Origin: Stramenopiles sp. TOSAG23-2
Lineage: Eukaryota; Sar
Length of the DNA stretch: 10,376 bases
Assembly: GCA_900128395.1 (NCBI GenBank)
Contig: LT650020.1
Location: 1-10,376, forward strand
Direction: 5' to 3'
Numbering within the stretch: position 1 is the stretch's first letter; each line of letters starts with the position of its first letter. The position numbers and the translations under genes are program-made. The notes beneath the pieces are model-generated. The model saw only the letters and a list, made by a program, of their open reading frames with translations. It was not told the DNA's origin and did no database searches. This document shows, piece by piece, positions 1-6,548 of the stretch.

Positions 1-460
1 AATAATTGGAAAATTTACCATGCATCGTGTTCAAAATATTTAAATAAATGCCAACAAATATAAAACCAGGTAAATCACCAAGTACAGCACGTCTTAAATT
101 CAAAGTTGACGATAATGTATTTGACGCGTCTGTAAAATAAGCTAATATCAACAGGAAAAAACGTATGATAGCATGAAATGCAGTAGCTGCTTGTGTTGCT
201 AAATATCGTTGTCTAGCAACTTTTTCTACTGTTGTATTATCTTTATTTCGTTTACATATCATATGATATATTTGTCTAAATGCATATGTAGCTAACCAAA
301 AATATAAAAATGAGACAACAAATAAACAATATAACGAGATAGTTTCTAAACTCGCATGCGTTGGTATTGGCGGCGTGGGAGTTGAATTTTTTTGCAACAA
401 AAATGATGATGGTGATTCCTGCAATATATTCATCCCATTATTCATATTATTGCTATTCAT
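1..460 (-). CDS. THH1/TOM1/TOM3-like multi-pass membrane protein, 3' end cut by the window
   Basis: The open frame starts at the ATG at 460-458, the first ATG after an in-frame TAA at 500-502, and runs off the left edge after 153 codons. The first 40 residues are Asn-, Ser- and Pro-rich. Hydrophobic segments follow at about residues 41-66, 89-108 and 125-145. The stretch from an FHAIIRF segment (about 95-101) to a DLPGFIF segment (129-135) before the third membrane helix resembles the THH1/TOM1/TOM3 and GPR137 families, where a 'DLPGLLFFSTY'-like motif begins a membrane helix. Members of those families are seven-helix proteins of endomembranes such as the vacuole or lysosome. The family call is by eye from a fragment. 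An unrelated multi-pass protein is possible, and the full length and C-terminus are not visible. Confidence 0.55.
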   Translation of the reverse strand, partial: MNSNNMNNGMNILQESPSSFLLQKNSTPTPPIPTHASLETISLYCLFVVSFLYFWLATYAFRQIYHMICKRNKDNTTVEKVARQRYLATQAATAFHAIIRFFLLILAYFTDASNTLSSTLNLRRAVLGDLPGFIFVGIYLNILNTMHGKFSNY

Positions 461-1094
461 CTTGTATTGTGAATGGGTCTGCCTATATCTACAATTACTT
501 TATTCTGTGTTTCTTAAGTACTTTTGAATGAATGAATGGTACTTCCGTATATAAACATTCAATTTTGTAATAATAATAAGAAAGAAGAAGAAGCGATGCC
601 TCTTCTCTCTCTGGCGTAGTCCTCGTTCGTAGTACAGATCCATACTGTATATGCGAATAGCATAGCGGGGTTTCCTGAGTAGATCCTCTCTATACTCTGG
701 CGATGCTTTTGAATTCTTGTGAATGCCTCCTGATGGAATGCCTGTGGAATGTGCTGGAAGAGGCGGCACCTAAAAATAAGGAGAGGAAGAAATCGACACA
801 GTAATAGGGAGGTGCGGCCTCTATTCTATTACAGTATAGTCTAACATAAACTGTACTGTGCTGTGTACTGTACTGTAGAGCTAATATCTTCGAGACCGAT
901 CTTGGACACATATTATATGCAACATATATCGTGTGATGATGTTAAAATTGCATGTACACATGTGTGTGTGTGTTTCTATGTTCACAAATACATAAAATAC
1001 ACATAAAACCAATCCATTCTCATTCAATCTGCATCAACAACAACATATATATATTCAATAAAACCGAACAACATTTGTACAAAACAAAATCAAC
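461..1094. promoter_or_regulatory. Divergent intergenic region with leaders of the membrane-protein and DHHC genes
   Basis: No convincing gene is seen in these 634 bases between two divergent start codons. On the plus side a TATATATAT tract at 1046-1054 lies about 40 bases before the DHHC ATG. On the minus side a TATATA tract near 548-553 precedes the left gene by about 90 bases. The part from about 590 to 900 is clearly richer in GC than its surroundings. It carries a CTCTGGCG motif twice (about 609-616 and 697-704), a GAATG-rich stretch at 721-753, and a CTGTA/CTGTG array at 851-877. A GT run at 961-973 sits in the likely DHHC upstream sequence. Short ORFs here show no protein-like features. 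Confidence 0.5.
851..877. repeat. Short degenerate CTGTA/CTGTG tandem array
   Basis: Five CTGT-type units occur in 27 bases, as CTGTA, CTGTG and CTGTG followed by TA and two more CTGTA units. A related ACAGTATAGT lies just upstream at about 831-840. This looks like simple slippage within the divergent promoter region, and no function is evident. Confidence 0.6.
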
Positions 1095-2045
1095 ATGGGG
1101 AAAAGTAAAACATGTGCATATGGCATTGCTATGCCAGGGTTGGTATGTGCAATATTATTCATGTATGCATCATTTTTAGGTGCATTTTTGCCTGGATTAT
1201 TAAAACCTGCAAATGATGCGAAAACACCTATCATTGGGAATCCAAAGATGCACGTGCCATTGATATCAGGCGTGTTTTTACTTGTTGTTATAAACTTCTC
1301 ATTAGCACATTTATGTTCACCAGGACGTGTACCGTCAAAATTTCCATGGGATCCAACAAAAATTCGTTCTGGTAATGATGGGGAACCACCACAAGTCTTT
1401 CAAATAGAAAGAAAAATGGATGGTAGTGCAAGATATTGCCGTATTTGTGGGAAATATAAACCGGATAGGACGCATCATTGTAGGCAATGCGGTTTATGTA
1501 CTTTGGAGATGGACCATCATTGCCCATATATAAATAATTGTGTAGGATATTTAAATCATAAATATTTCTTCCTCGTATTATTTTACGGTGCATGTTCTTT
1601 GATCATGTATTCAGTTGTCATGCGTTTTAAATTTATGCATGCAGTGAAAAATATAATAACATTAACGGATGTTTTAATATTATTTATGTGGATGTTTGCA
1701 ATCGCATTTAGTTGTTTAATTTTGCCATTCTTTGGCTTTCATTGCTGGCTTGTAATAAATAATTACACGACGTTAGAATTTTGTGAAAAATTACGTGCAA
1801 AAGATAGTAAAAAATTTAAAAATGGACAAAAAGTAAAAGATGTATACAAAACTTCATTATTTAATAAAGGTGGTTATTTAAATATTTGTCATTTTCTAGG
1901 ACCAAATCCATTGTTTTGGTTAATACCAGTTCGATGGGGTATGTCAAACGATGGTACACAAATACCAGCATCACGAATATCTATTATTAAATATTATAAA
2001 GCATTAGGTTTAGGAATGCCAAAAAGTATGACAGAATCAAACTAA
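1095..2045 (+). CDS. DHHC-type protein S-palmitoyltransferase
   Basis: This 316-residue protein is a zDHHC palmitoyltransferase, which transfers palmitate from its own catalytic cysteine to cysteines of target proteins on endomembranes or the plasma membrane. Hydrophobic segments lie at about residues 10-36, 53-73, 157-177 and 192-222, the usual four-helix layout with the Cys-rich domain facing the cytosol between helices 2 and 3. That domain (about 113-163) shows the zinc ligand pattern CRICGKY, RTHHC and CGLC, then DHHC at 140-143, which makes Cys143 the nucleophile. DHHC is followed by PY where most members have PW. The TTxE motif is TTLE at 225-228 and the C-terminal aromatic/Asn region (PaCCT-like) is about 261-277 (NPLFWLIPV). 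The start ATG has a context of AACATGG with a TA tract about 40 bases upstream. Length and domain order are normal for the family; the target proteins cannot be inferred. Confidence 0.96.
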   Translation: MGKSKTCAYGIAMPGLVCAILFMYASFLGAFLPGLLKPANDAKTPIIGNPKMHVPLISGVFLLVVINFSLAHLCSPGRVPSKFPWDPTKIRSGNDGEPPQVFQIERKMDGSARYCRICGKYKPDRTHHCRQCGLCTLEMDHHCPYINNCVGYLNHKYFFLVLFYGACSLIMYSVVMRFKFMHAVKNIITLTDVLILFMWMFAIAFSCLILPFFGFHCWLVINNYTTLEFCEKLRAKDSKKFKNGQKVKDVYKTSLFNKGGYLNICHFLGPNPLFWLIPVRWGMSNDGTQIPASRISIIKYYKALGLGMPKSMTESN

Positions 2046-2092
2046 AATAAATTTAAATTAAGTGTGGTGGCAAGTTGATTTTACGCGTGCCC

Positions 2093-2109
2093 TATATATA
2101 TATATATAT
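2093..2109. repeat. TA dinucleotide microsatellite
   Basis: Seventeen bases of uninterrupted alternating T and A lie immediately before a TATAAAAG box in the convergent gap. Comparable tracts occur at 4364-4377 and 6048-6062. Confidence 0.8.
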
Positions 2110-2118
2110 CATATAAAA

Positions 2119-2220
2119 GTTCGGCCCGTTTGATGGAATTTCGCGAAGAAGTGCACCACGTTTGTTAGTAGTCCCTGAGTGCCTCGCTGCTTTGATTTAG
2201 TGTGTTAGGAAATGAGCGCT
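2119..2220 (+). ncRNA. Possible non-coding RNA locus (GC-richer island behind an orphan TATA box)
   Basis: This 100-base block has much more G and C than the flanking non-coding DNA and begins directly after TATAAAAG at 2112-2119, in a place where neither neighbouring gene needs a promoter. T-runs that could end a pol III transcript on the plus strand appear from about 2248 onward. I searched by eye for tRNA boxes, a U6-like sequence and C/D-box motifs. Only a loose TGATGG and a CTGAG are present, which is not enough to assign a class. Strand and boundaries are inferred from the TATA position. Confidence 0.2.
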
Positions 2221-2403
2221 AAAAAAAAGTATCATACGAAGTATTTGATTTTTACTACGAACCTTCCGTATTTTTATCTCTCCACCTTTTTGTTTCTTTT
2301 ACTGAACCCTCGGTACTCTTTTTTTTACACACATTTTTCACTCTTTCTCCCCGATTTAATATATAAAAAAAATAAAACACCCCTTCTCTAAAAAATATAT
2401 TTT

Positions 2404-3813
2404 TTATTCTCCTTTTCGAATAGGAAATAACATTTTATACAATAAAACAAGATTAGGCCGTTTATCATTAATCTTTAAATACAGATTCTTTTTTTCTCCT
2501 TCATCATTATAAACTTCTTGTTTGTTGGTATTATTATTCTTTGCATATGCATTTATTACATCTAATTCACGTTGTGATAATAAATTTGAAACAAGAAGAT
2601 GATTTAATTTCAATAAATATTTTTTCAATTTACTTTTCGTTTCTTTTATTGCTTTGATATCTTTAAACATCGATAAATCTTTTCGTATTTCCTCAAGTTT
2701 TTTTAATGTTTCTGATACAGCTGAAATTAACATATCATTTACATCATCATTTTTCATCTGCACGTTTCCATTTGTATCGTCATCATCATTACCATTAGAC
2801 TTATTATTATTAAACGTTGATAAAGATTCAGTATTGATGGATAAATATTTTTCCATATTTTCAAGTACATTTATAATATCCTGTTTCATTTCGATTTTAT
2901 TCATAATATATTCTAATCGTTCAATTAACATTTGTTTGTTCTTAAAATGTAACAGTAATTCTTCCAAATCACTATATATTGGCTTTAATGGTTGTATCGT
3001 ACGTTTTAAATCGTTTGATTGTGGTATTAAACGCGTTTCTATTTCATCTAATTTGGATTCTGTTTTATTTAAAGTAGATATCAATAAATTGATTGGATCA
3101 GATGTCAATGGAATAGTTTCCATATTATTATCGCGTGATGAAAAATTACTAGTAGTAGTCGTAGTATTGTGATGCGTAACATTTTCCCAATTCAATAACG
3201 CTTGTTTTTGAATTTCTAATTTTTTCAATGCAATAACCTGTAATTCATCATGTAATTTATCTGTAATATTACTACTAGTGTTATTAATTTGCTTGAGATT
3301 ATTATTCTTATTATTATTATTGCTTATATCAACATTGTATTCATTTGCTAATTCATGTATATGATCATTTAATGTTGACTTTAATAAATATGATGATGGT
3401 GAAACGGGGCGTATATTTTGTGTTGTTGATGGTGATATATAGTTGTTTGGATGTGTACTTGTTGATGAAAAAGAAGTCGTAGTAGAATCTTTCACATTTA
3501 ATGATATATTTGTTGAAGAAATGCTTTCTTTCATCGTTGTTGTCATTTTGTTTTTTTCATTATTACTACTAATATCATCAATATCTACTGATCTAATAAT
3601 TGGTTGCATTTTCCCCACATTATTATTATTACTATTATTATTGGAATCTCCTTGTTTCATCATCATCGTTGTCTTCGTCTTAATTTTGTGATCATTACTA
3701 TCTTTTAATTTAATACTTGCAAAGCTTGCACGTTTCATTTTATTACTTACAAAGGAAGATACCTTGCCCCATAATTTCTTTGATTTTTTTGTCTTTTTCT
3801 TTTTCTCCTCCAT
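2404..3813 (-). CDS. Coiled-coil protein of unknown function with Asn/Thr/Ser-rich N-terminal half
   Basis: I do not recognise a family. The 469-residue frame starts with a strongly basic stretch (about residues 1-50, with a Lys cluster at 4-13). A disordered Asn-, Ser- and Thr-rich part (about 51-240) is interrupted by a helical, heptad-like piece at about 183-212. The second half looks helical and coiled-coil forming: about 241-330 (charged, Leu- and Ile-rich, ending near YLSI), then an Asn/Asp-rich linker at about 335-356 and another helical run at about 358-425. No membrane segment or signal peptide is seen. The length and the absence of stops through biased composition argue for a real gene. 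The start is uncertain: a TATATAAA at 3828-3821 lies only about 8 to 15 bases before the first ATG, so Met26 (codon at 3738-3736) may be the true start. The helical half is loosely like tethering-complex subunits, but I would not assign it. Confidence 0.75.
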   Translation of the reverse strand: MEEKKKKTKKSKKLWGKVSSFVSNKMKRASFASIKLKDSNDHKIKTKTTMMMKQGDSNNNSNNNNVGKMQPIIRSVDIDDISSNNEKNKMTTTMKESISSTNISLNVKDSTTTSFSSTSTHPNNYISPSTTQNIRPVSPSSYLLKSTLNDHIHELANEYNVDISNNNNKNNNLKQINNTSSNITDKLHDELQVIALKKLEIQKQALLNWENVTHHNTTTTTSNFSSRDNNMETIPLTSDPINLLISTLNKTESKLDEIETRLIPQSNDLKRTIQPLKPIYSDLEELLLHFKNKQMLIERLEYIMNKIEMKQDIINVLENMEKYLSINTESLSTFNNNKSNGNDDDDTNGNVQMKNDDVNDMLISAVSETLKKLEEIRKDLSMFKDIKAIKETKSKLKKYLLKLNHLLVSNLLSQRELDVINAYAKNNNTNKQEVYNDEGEKKNLYLKINDKRPNLVLLYKMLFPIRKGE

Positions 3814-3858
3814 TTTTTTTTTTATATAATCGTGATTATTTCAAAACAAAAAATGATT

Positions 3859-4206
3859 TTATAATTTTCCTTCGTTCATTTCCTGTCTTTGCTTTTCACC
3901 AATTTCTTTCATCAATGGTTGAAATACGTATAAACCAATAGATATTCCAAAAACAACAGCAACAAGGTATTGGTTTGGTCGATTCCGACGGCTTCTTAAT
4001 TTGGGATAATTTAACTTTGAAAAAAAACTTTTATTTTTCTTTCCAGCAGCTTCTGTTATTTCTTTCAGTTGTAAATTGGATGATATTTTTTTACGTTGGG
4101 ATTTTTTCTTTCGTCTTGGTGGTAATTTATCCAACTCTTGATTAATATTTTCACGTTTTGCTTCCCCAAAATTTCCTGAAAACAATCCTTTAATGAGGTT
4201 TGACAT
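3859..4206 (-). CDS. Small single-pass membrane protein, possibly mitochondrial
   Basis: The family is not recognised. Starting at the ATG at 4206-4204 the product has 115 residues: a short amphipathic beginning (MSNLIKGLF), a very basic middle (RRKKKSQRKK at 31-40; RSRRNR at 71-76), one hydrophobic helix at about 80-98 and a short charged tail ending EGKL. An in-frame ATG 21 codons upstream (4269) is less likely as the start, because the extra residues are a Lys run followed by translated TA-rich DNA. The architecture (small, basic, one helix followed by a short charged tail) is common among assembly factors and accessory subunits of the mitochondrial inner membrane, but no diagnostic motif supports this. 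Its stop codon is only 45 bases from the start of the downstream coiled-coil gene on the same strand. Confidence 0.7.
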   Translation of the reverse strand: MSNLIKGLFSGNFGEAKRENINQELDKLPPRRKKKSQRKKISSNLQLKEITEAAGKKNKSFFSKLNYPKLRSRRNRPNQYLVAVVFGISIGLYVFQPLMKEIGEKQRQEMNEGKL

Positions 4207-4782
4207 GTATATATCAATATGGAATGTATATATCGTTATACTCTTCTTCTTCTTTTTTTTTTCTTTCACAATATATATAGTTAAAAAAAAAAAATATGTG
4301 TTTTTCCAATTTAATTATTTGTAATGTACAATATATAATAATATTATACGAAGTATGTCTACAATATATATATATATTAAATCCGTATATGTTGGTGTTT
4401 CCTGTTTTCCCAATATAAACGCACAGATAGAGAGAGGGAGAGAACGATTTACTAAAATGAATATATGAAATAATACAAAAATATCAACACTAGTAACATT
4501 CTTCTTGTAAATTATACATGTATGCCATATATTGATTGAATCACTCTTTCGATCATTTATTATTCGATCCCTTTTATATAGGTAGATAATAAATATAACT
4601 ATACACAAAAGTACAATTTGGTACGGGTAAATTACTATAAAATCTAGAAGTGATAAAATAATTGAATAAATATATTAATATACTGTATATAGAAGAATAA
4701 ATCCTACATTTATGAAATTGTAGAAATGAATGAACATTATTATATATAGGTCATTATATTAAAAACAAGAAGCCACATAATC
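4207..4782. promoter_or_regulatory. Divergent promoter region, very AT-rich
   Basis: No gene is supported in these 576 bases between the start codons of the small membrane protein (minus) and the mL40-like gene (plus). TATATATA at 4741-4748 is about 35 to 42 bases before the plus-strand ATG and is the best TATA candidate. Other visible items are A and T runs at about 4250-4295, a TA tract at 4364-4377, a GA-rich stretch at about 4426-4444 and the 10-mer TACGAAGTAT at 4347-4356. Confidence 0.5.
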
Positions 4783-5361
4783 ATGTTGAAAACTATTAAA
4801 TATTCATCCGCAGCGTTTATAAAAAATGTAAAAAGAAACATTTATTACAAACCATGCGTTTCGATTGCAAATAATAATAATAATAATAATTTAATGATAA
4901 ATAATAATAATAATAAAATAATAAATAGTTATGAATTTATAAATGTGCGAACATATGCAGCAGCAACAAAAAATACTGGTAAAAAAAAAGCAGCAGATGG
5001 CAGTAGGAAAATAGATGAAAAAGCACAGAAAAAAATGAATGCTGATGCAAAAGCAGCATTGAAAATGTTTATCGGTTTTGGTGATGGTAGTGCTGGTTTA
5101 CCAAGTTTGACACCAGAGGAAAAAGAAGAATTAAGCGAATTAGCTAAAGAATATAATGTTGAAACAAGTAAACGTCATCATGCCGAAATGAAAGATATAC
5201 AATTAAAAATCGATTTATTACATGAAGCACTTGATGCATTGCCAATGGAAGAACAAGAATTTGCACGTACACACGATAATAGCCCTGTACCAATGCATCG
5301 ACCTATGATTGTTGATAATCCACCAGTAAAAGATTATGATGTGAAGAAAAGTCGTGATTAA
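4783..5361 (+). CDS. Mitochondrial protein, probably large ribosomal subunit mL40-like
   Basis: The 192-residue product begins with a basic, Ser/Ala-containing segment without acidic residues until residue 51, as in a mitochondrial presequence. RTY followed by AAA at 56-61 matches the R-x-Y/A,S cleavage pattern, which would put the mature N-terminus near 59. Two Asn runs inside the presequence (about 30-36 and 40-44) are encoded by AAT repeats and are typical of this genome's low-complexity insertions. The mature part is Lys-rich (63-93), then has a GFGDGSAGLPSL linker (98-109) and a long charged helix (about 110-155, with RHHAEMKD at 131-138). It ends with a Pro-rich tail in which the pattern ALDALP, P-x-x-RP and NPPVKDY recalls the end of the mL40 (MRPL40/Mrpl28) family. 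The mitochondrial location is fairly secure; the family is a by-eye match and could be another mitoribosomal protein. Confidence 0.75.
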   Translation: MLKTIKYSSAAFIKNVKRNIYYKPCVSIANNNNNNNLMINNNNNKIINSYEFINVRTYAAATKNTGKKKAADGSRKIDEKAQKKMNADAKAALKMFIGFGDGSAGLPSLTPEEKEELSELAKEYNVETSKRHHAEMKDIQLKIDLLHEALDALPMEEQEFARTHDNSPVPMHRPMIVDNPPVKDYDVKKSRD

Positions 5362-5579
5362 ACAAATAATTTATATTTTTTGTATTTATTATAGTAGCGG
5401 AAAAAGAATTTCGTCACATAATATATCTATATCAGTTTTGTAATAAAGGTGTGAGTACTGATCAATATTAATTTTTATACAATGTTCGTAGTACAAAATG
5501 TAAAAATCGTATACAACACGACACACACGATGTGTAGTAGGTGTTAATGTAAAAATTAATAATTGTATTTTATCTCTTT
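5362..5579. other. Convergent 3' intergenic region between the mL40-like gene and PAM16
   Basis: These 218 bases receive the 3' ends of two genes facing each other and would hold both 3' untranslated regions. They are AT-rich, and I see no ORF or recognisable RNA gene. A CGACACACACGATGTGTAG stretch (about 5519-5537) can form an imperfect ACAC/GTGT hairpin that might matter for 3' end formation, but this is speculative. Confidence 0.4.
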
Positions 5580-6047
5580 TTATATATTAGTTTTTTTCAT
5601 TTCTTCTTGGTCATTATTTTTCATACTACTACTACTAGAATCTGTTTCATTATTATTATTACTATCATCATTATTCATTCCATCCTCATCATTATTTTCA
5701 GCATCATTTATATCATGTTGTTCTTGTAAAAATTCATTTGCACGAAAGAATTTGGATTGTAAATAATACGATCCACCATTCTTGGGATCATTTGCTTCAA
5801 AATACTTGACATAATATGCCTCCAATTCTTCTCGTGGAGGTAGGTCCCCATCCGGTAGTTTTTTTACATTTAAAATTTCTAACGCTTCACTCTCTGTCAT
5901 TTGCCCTCTACGAACAACACCACCAGCTGCTTTCACTGCATCTTTTCCAGCATTTGCAGCTGCTTGCCTATACGCTGTTAAAAATGCTTTCCCAATAATT
6001 TGCGACCCGGTAATAACTACCTGCGCAACAATTTTTTGCCACGACAT
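5580..6047 (-). CDS. PAM16: Mitochondrial import motor subunit Pam16/Tim16 (Magmas homologue)
   Basis: Pam16 pairs with the J-protein Pam14/Tim14 at the TIM23 translocase on the matrix side of the inner membrane and restrains its stimulation of mtHsp70. The 155-residue product shows the family's hydrophobic N-terminal targeting segment (about 4-23, IVAQVVITGSQIIGKAF) and an Ala-rich linker. The degenerate J-like domain covers about 50-110: MTESEALEILNV at 50-61, YVKYFEANDPKNGGSYYLQSK in the middle, and FRANEFL at 101-107. The J-domain HPD is replaced by D87-P88-K89, as expected for a J-like protein that cannot stimulate Hsp70. I chose the ATG at 6047-6045. An in-frame ATG 36 codons upstream adds residues translated from a TA run and unlike any Pam16. 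The C-terminal about 40 residues are acidic and rich in Asn and Ser, an unusual extension compared with the short tails of yeast and human homologues. Confidence 0.95.
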   Translation of the reverse strand: MSWQKIVAQVVITGSQIIGKAFLTAYRQAAANAGKDAVKAAGGVVRRGQMTESEALEILNVKKLPDGDLPPREELEAYYVKYFEANDPKNGGSYYLQSKFFRANEFLQEQHDINDAENNDEDGMNNDDSNNNNETDSSSSSMKNNDQEEMKKTNI

Positions 6048-6548
6048 TATATATATATATATGGATCGTGCGTGTGTGTGTATCTTTCTATTACCAATTC
6101 CTCTGAATGTGTGAATAGTTTTCCTTTCCTCTATCTCGTGTATTCTACATCTCATCTTTTTATAATAATACGTACGACGTAATAATAAAATATATATATT
6201 ATACCGTGCACTTCAAGATCTTTTTCCGGATAGTTACCGGTTGTTGTTCACAACAGGATCTTTCACTTTGACAACCTCACCGTTTTCGAATGAGCCCGGC
6301 GTCCAACGCGTTCAACGTTCGAACATGTTGGAAGGATAGAAACCTACTTGTGATTGTAGAGTATTAGTTTGCAGAGGTGCATTAGAGCTTTACTATAGTA
6401 GGATAACATATATTATTCTTGCGATTGAGTATTGAGCATATTACTTAACACGAGAAGTGTAAAAATATTTTATATTTGCCGTTTGCAATTCTCCTCTTCT
6501 TTTTTAAATTTTGCTATGGTAGCTATAAGGTATACGACATAAATCTTT
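6048..6548. promoter_or_regulatory. PAM16 upstream region and EB1-like 3' flank, with a GC-richer palindromic block
   Basis: A TA run (6048-6062) abuts the PAM16 start codon. TATA-like DNA lies again at 6185-6203. The block from about 6204 to 6345 is distinctly richer in GC and contains GATCTTT twice (about 6217-6223 and 6258-6264), TTCGAA twice (about 6275-6280 and 6318-6323) and a 29-base imperfect palindrome at 6303-6331 beginning CCAAC and ending GTTGG. A perfect 10-base palindrome TACTATAGTA is at 6391-6400. No ORF or tRNA is supported. The simplest reading is promoter sequence for PAM16 plus the 3' flank of the next gene; a small RNA gene is an alternative. Confidence 0.4.

Larger units (their letters stand above)
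2046..2403. other. Convergent intergenic region between DHHC and coiled-coil genes
   Basis: Both flanking genes end here, so no promoter is expected. Nevertheless the region contains a TA run at 2093-2109, a textbook TATAAAAG at 2112-2119 and then about 100 bases (2119-2220) visibly richer in GC than the rest of the non-coding DNA, with a TTCGCGAA palindrome at 2140-2147. The remainder (2221-2403) is T-rich with several T5-T8 runs, and it holds the 10-mer TACGAAGTAT at 2235-2244 that recurs elsewhere in the window. No protein-like ORF is seen. Confidence 0.5.

Noticed and set aside
500-769. 89-codon minus-strand ORF in phase with, and upstream of, the THH1-like gene
   Set aside because: It is closed by TAA before the THH1-like start, translates to a low-complexity mix with a Phe run from an AAG repeat, and shows no domain. 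The region reads better as promoter and leader.
690-1179. Short ORFs 690-911 (minus) and 952-1179 (plus)
   Set aside because: They come from repeat-rich promoter DNA; the second overlaps the well-supported DHHC start in another frame. Neither shows protein-like features.
2654-3691. Plus-strand ORFs antisense to the coiled-coil gene, one of 172 codons
   Set aside because: They are complements of Asn-, Thr- and Lys-rich coding DNA and so read as Ser/Ile/Val/Leu-rich pseudo-membrane sequence. The minus frame is longer and uninterrupted.
4207-4269. 21-codon N-terminal extension of the small membrane protein
   Set aside because: It begins with a poly-Lys run from an A/G-rich tract and continues through TA-rich DNA, which looks like a leader. 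The downstream ATG gives a cleaner protein.
4343-4357. Resemblance of ATTATACGAAGTAT to a loxP arm
   Set aside because: Only one partial arm matches, there is no opposing arm with an 8-base spacer, and the same 10-mer occurs at two other sites without any such structure.
4315-4608. 97-codon minus-strand ORF in the divergent promoter region
   Set aside because: It is Ile/Tyr-rich translation of very AT-rich DNA with TA tracts and has no recognisable domain.
6048-6155. 36-codon N-terminal extension of Pam16
   Set aside because: It is translated from a TA run and unlike any Pam16; the internal ATG at 6047 gives the exact family N-terminus.
6265-6335. Possible tRNA T-arm around TTCGAAT
   Set aside because: The flanking bases do not pair into a five-base stem on either strand, and no matching box A, anticodon arm or acceptor stem was found.
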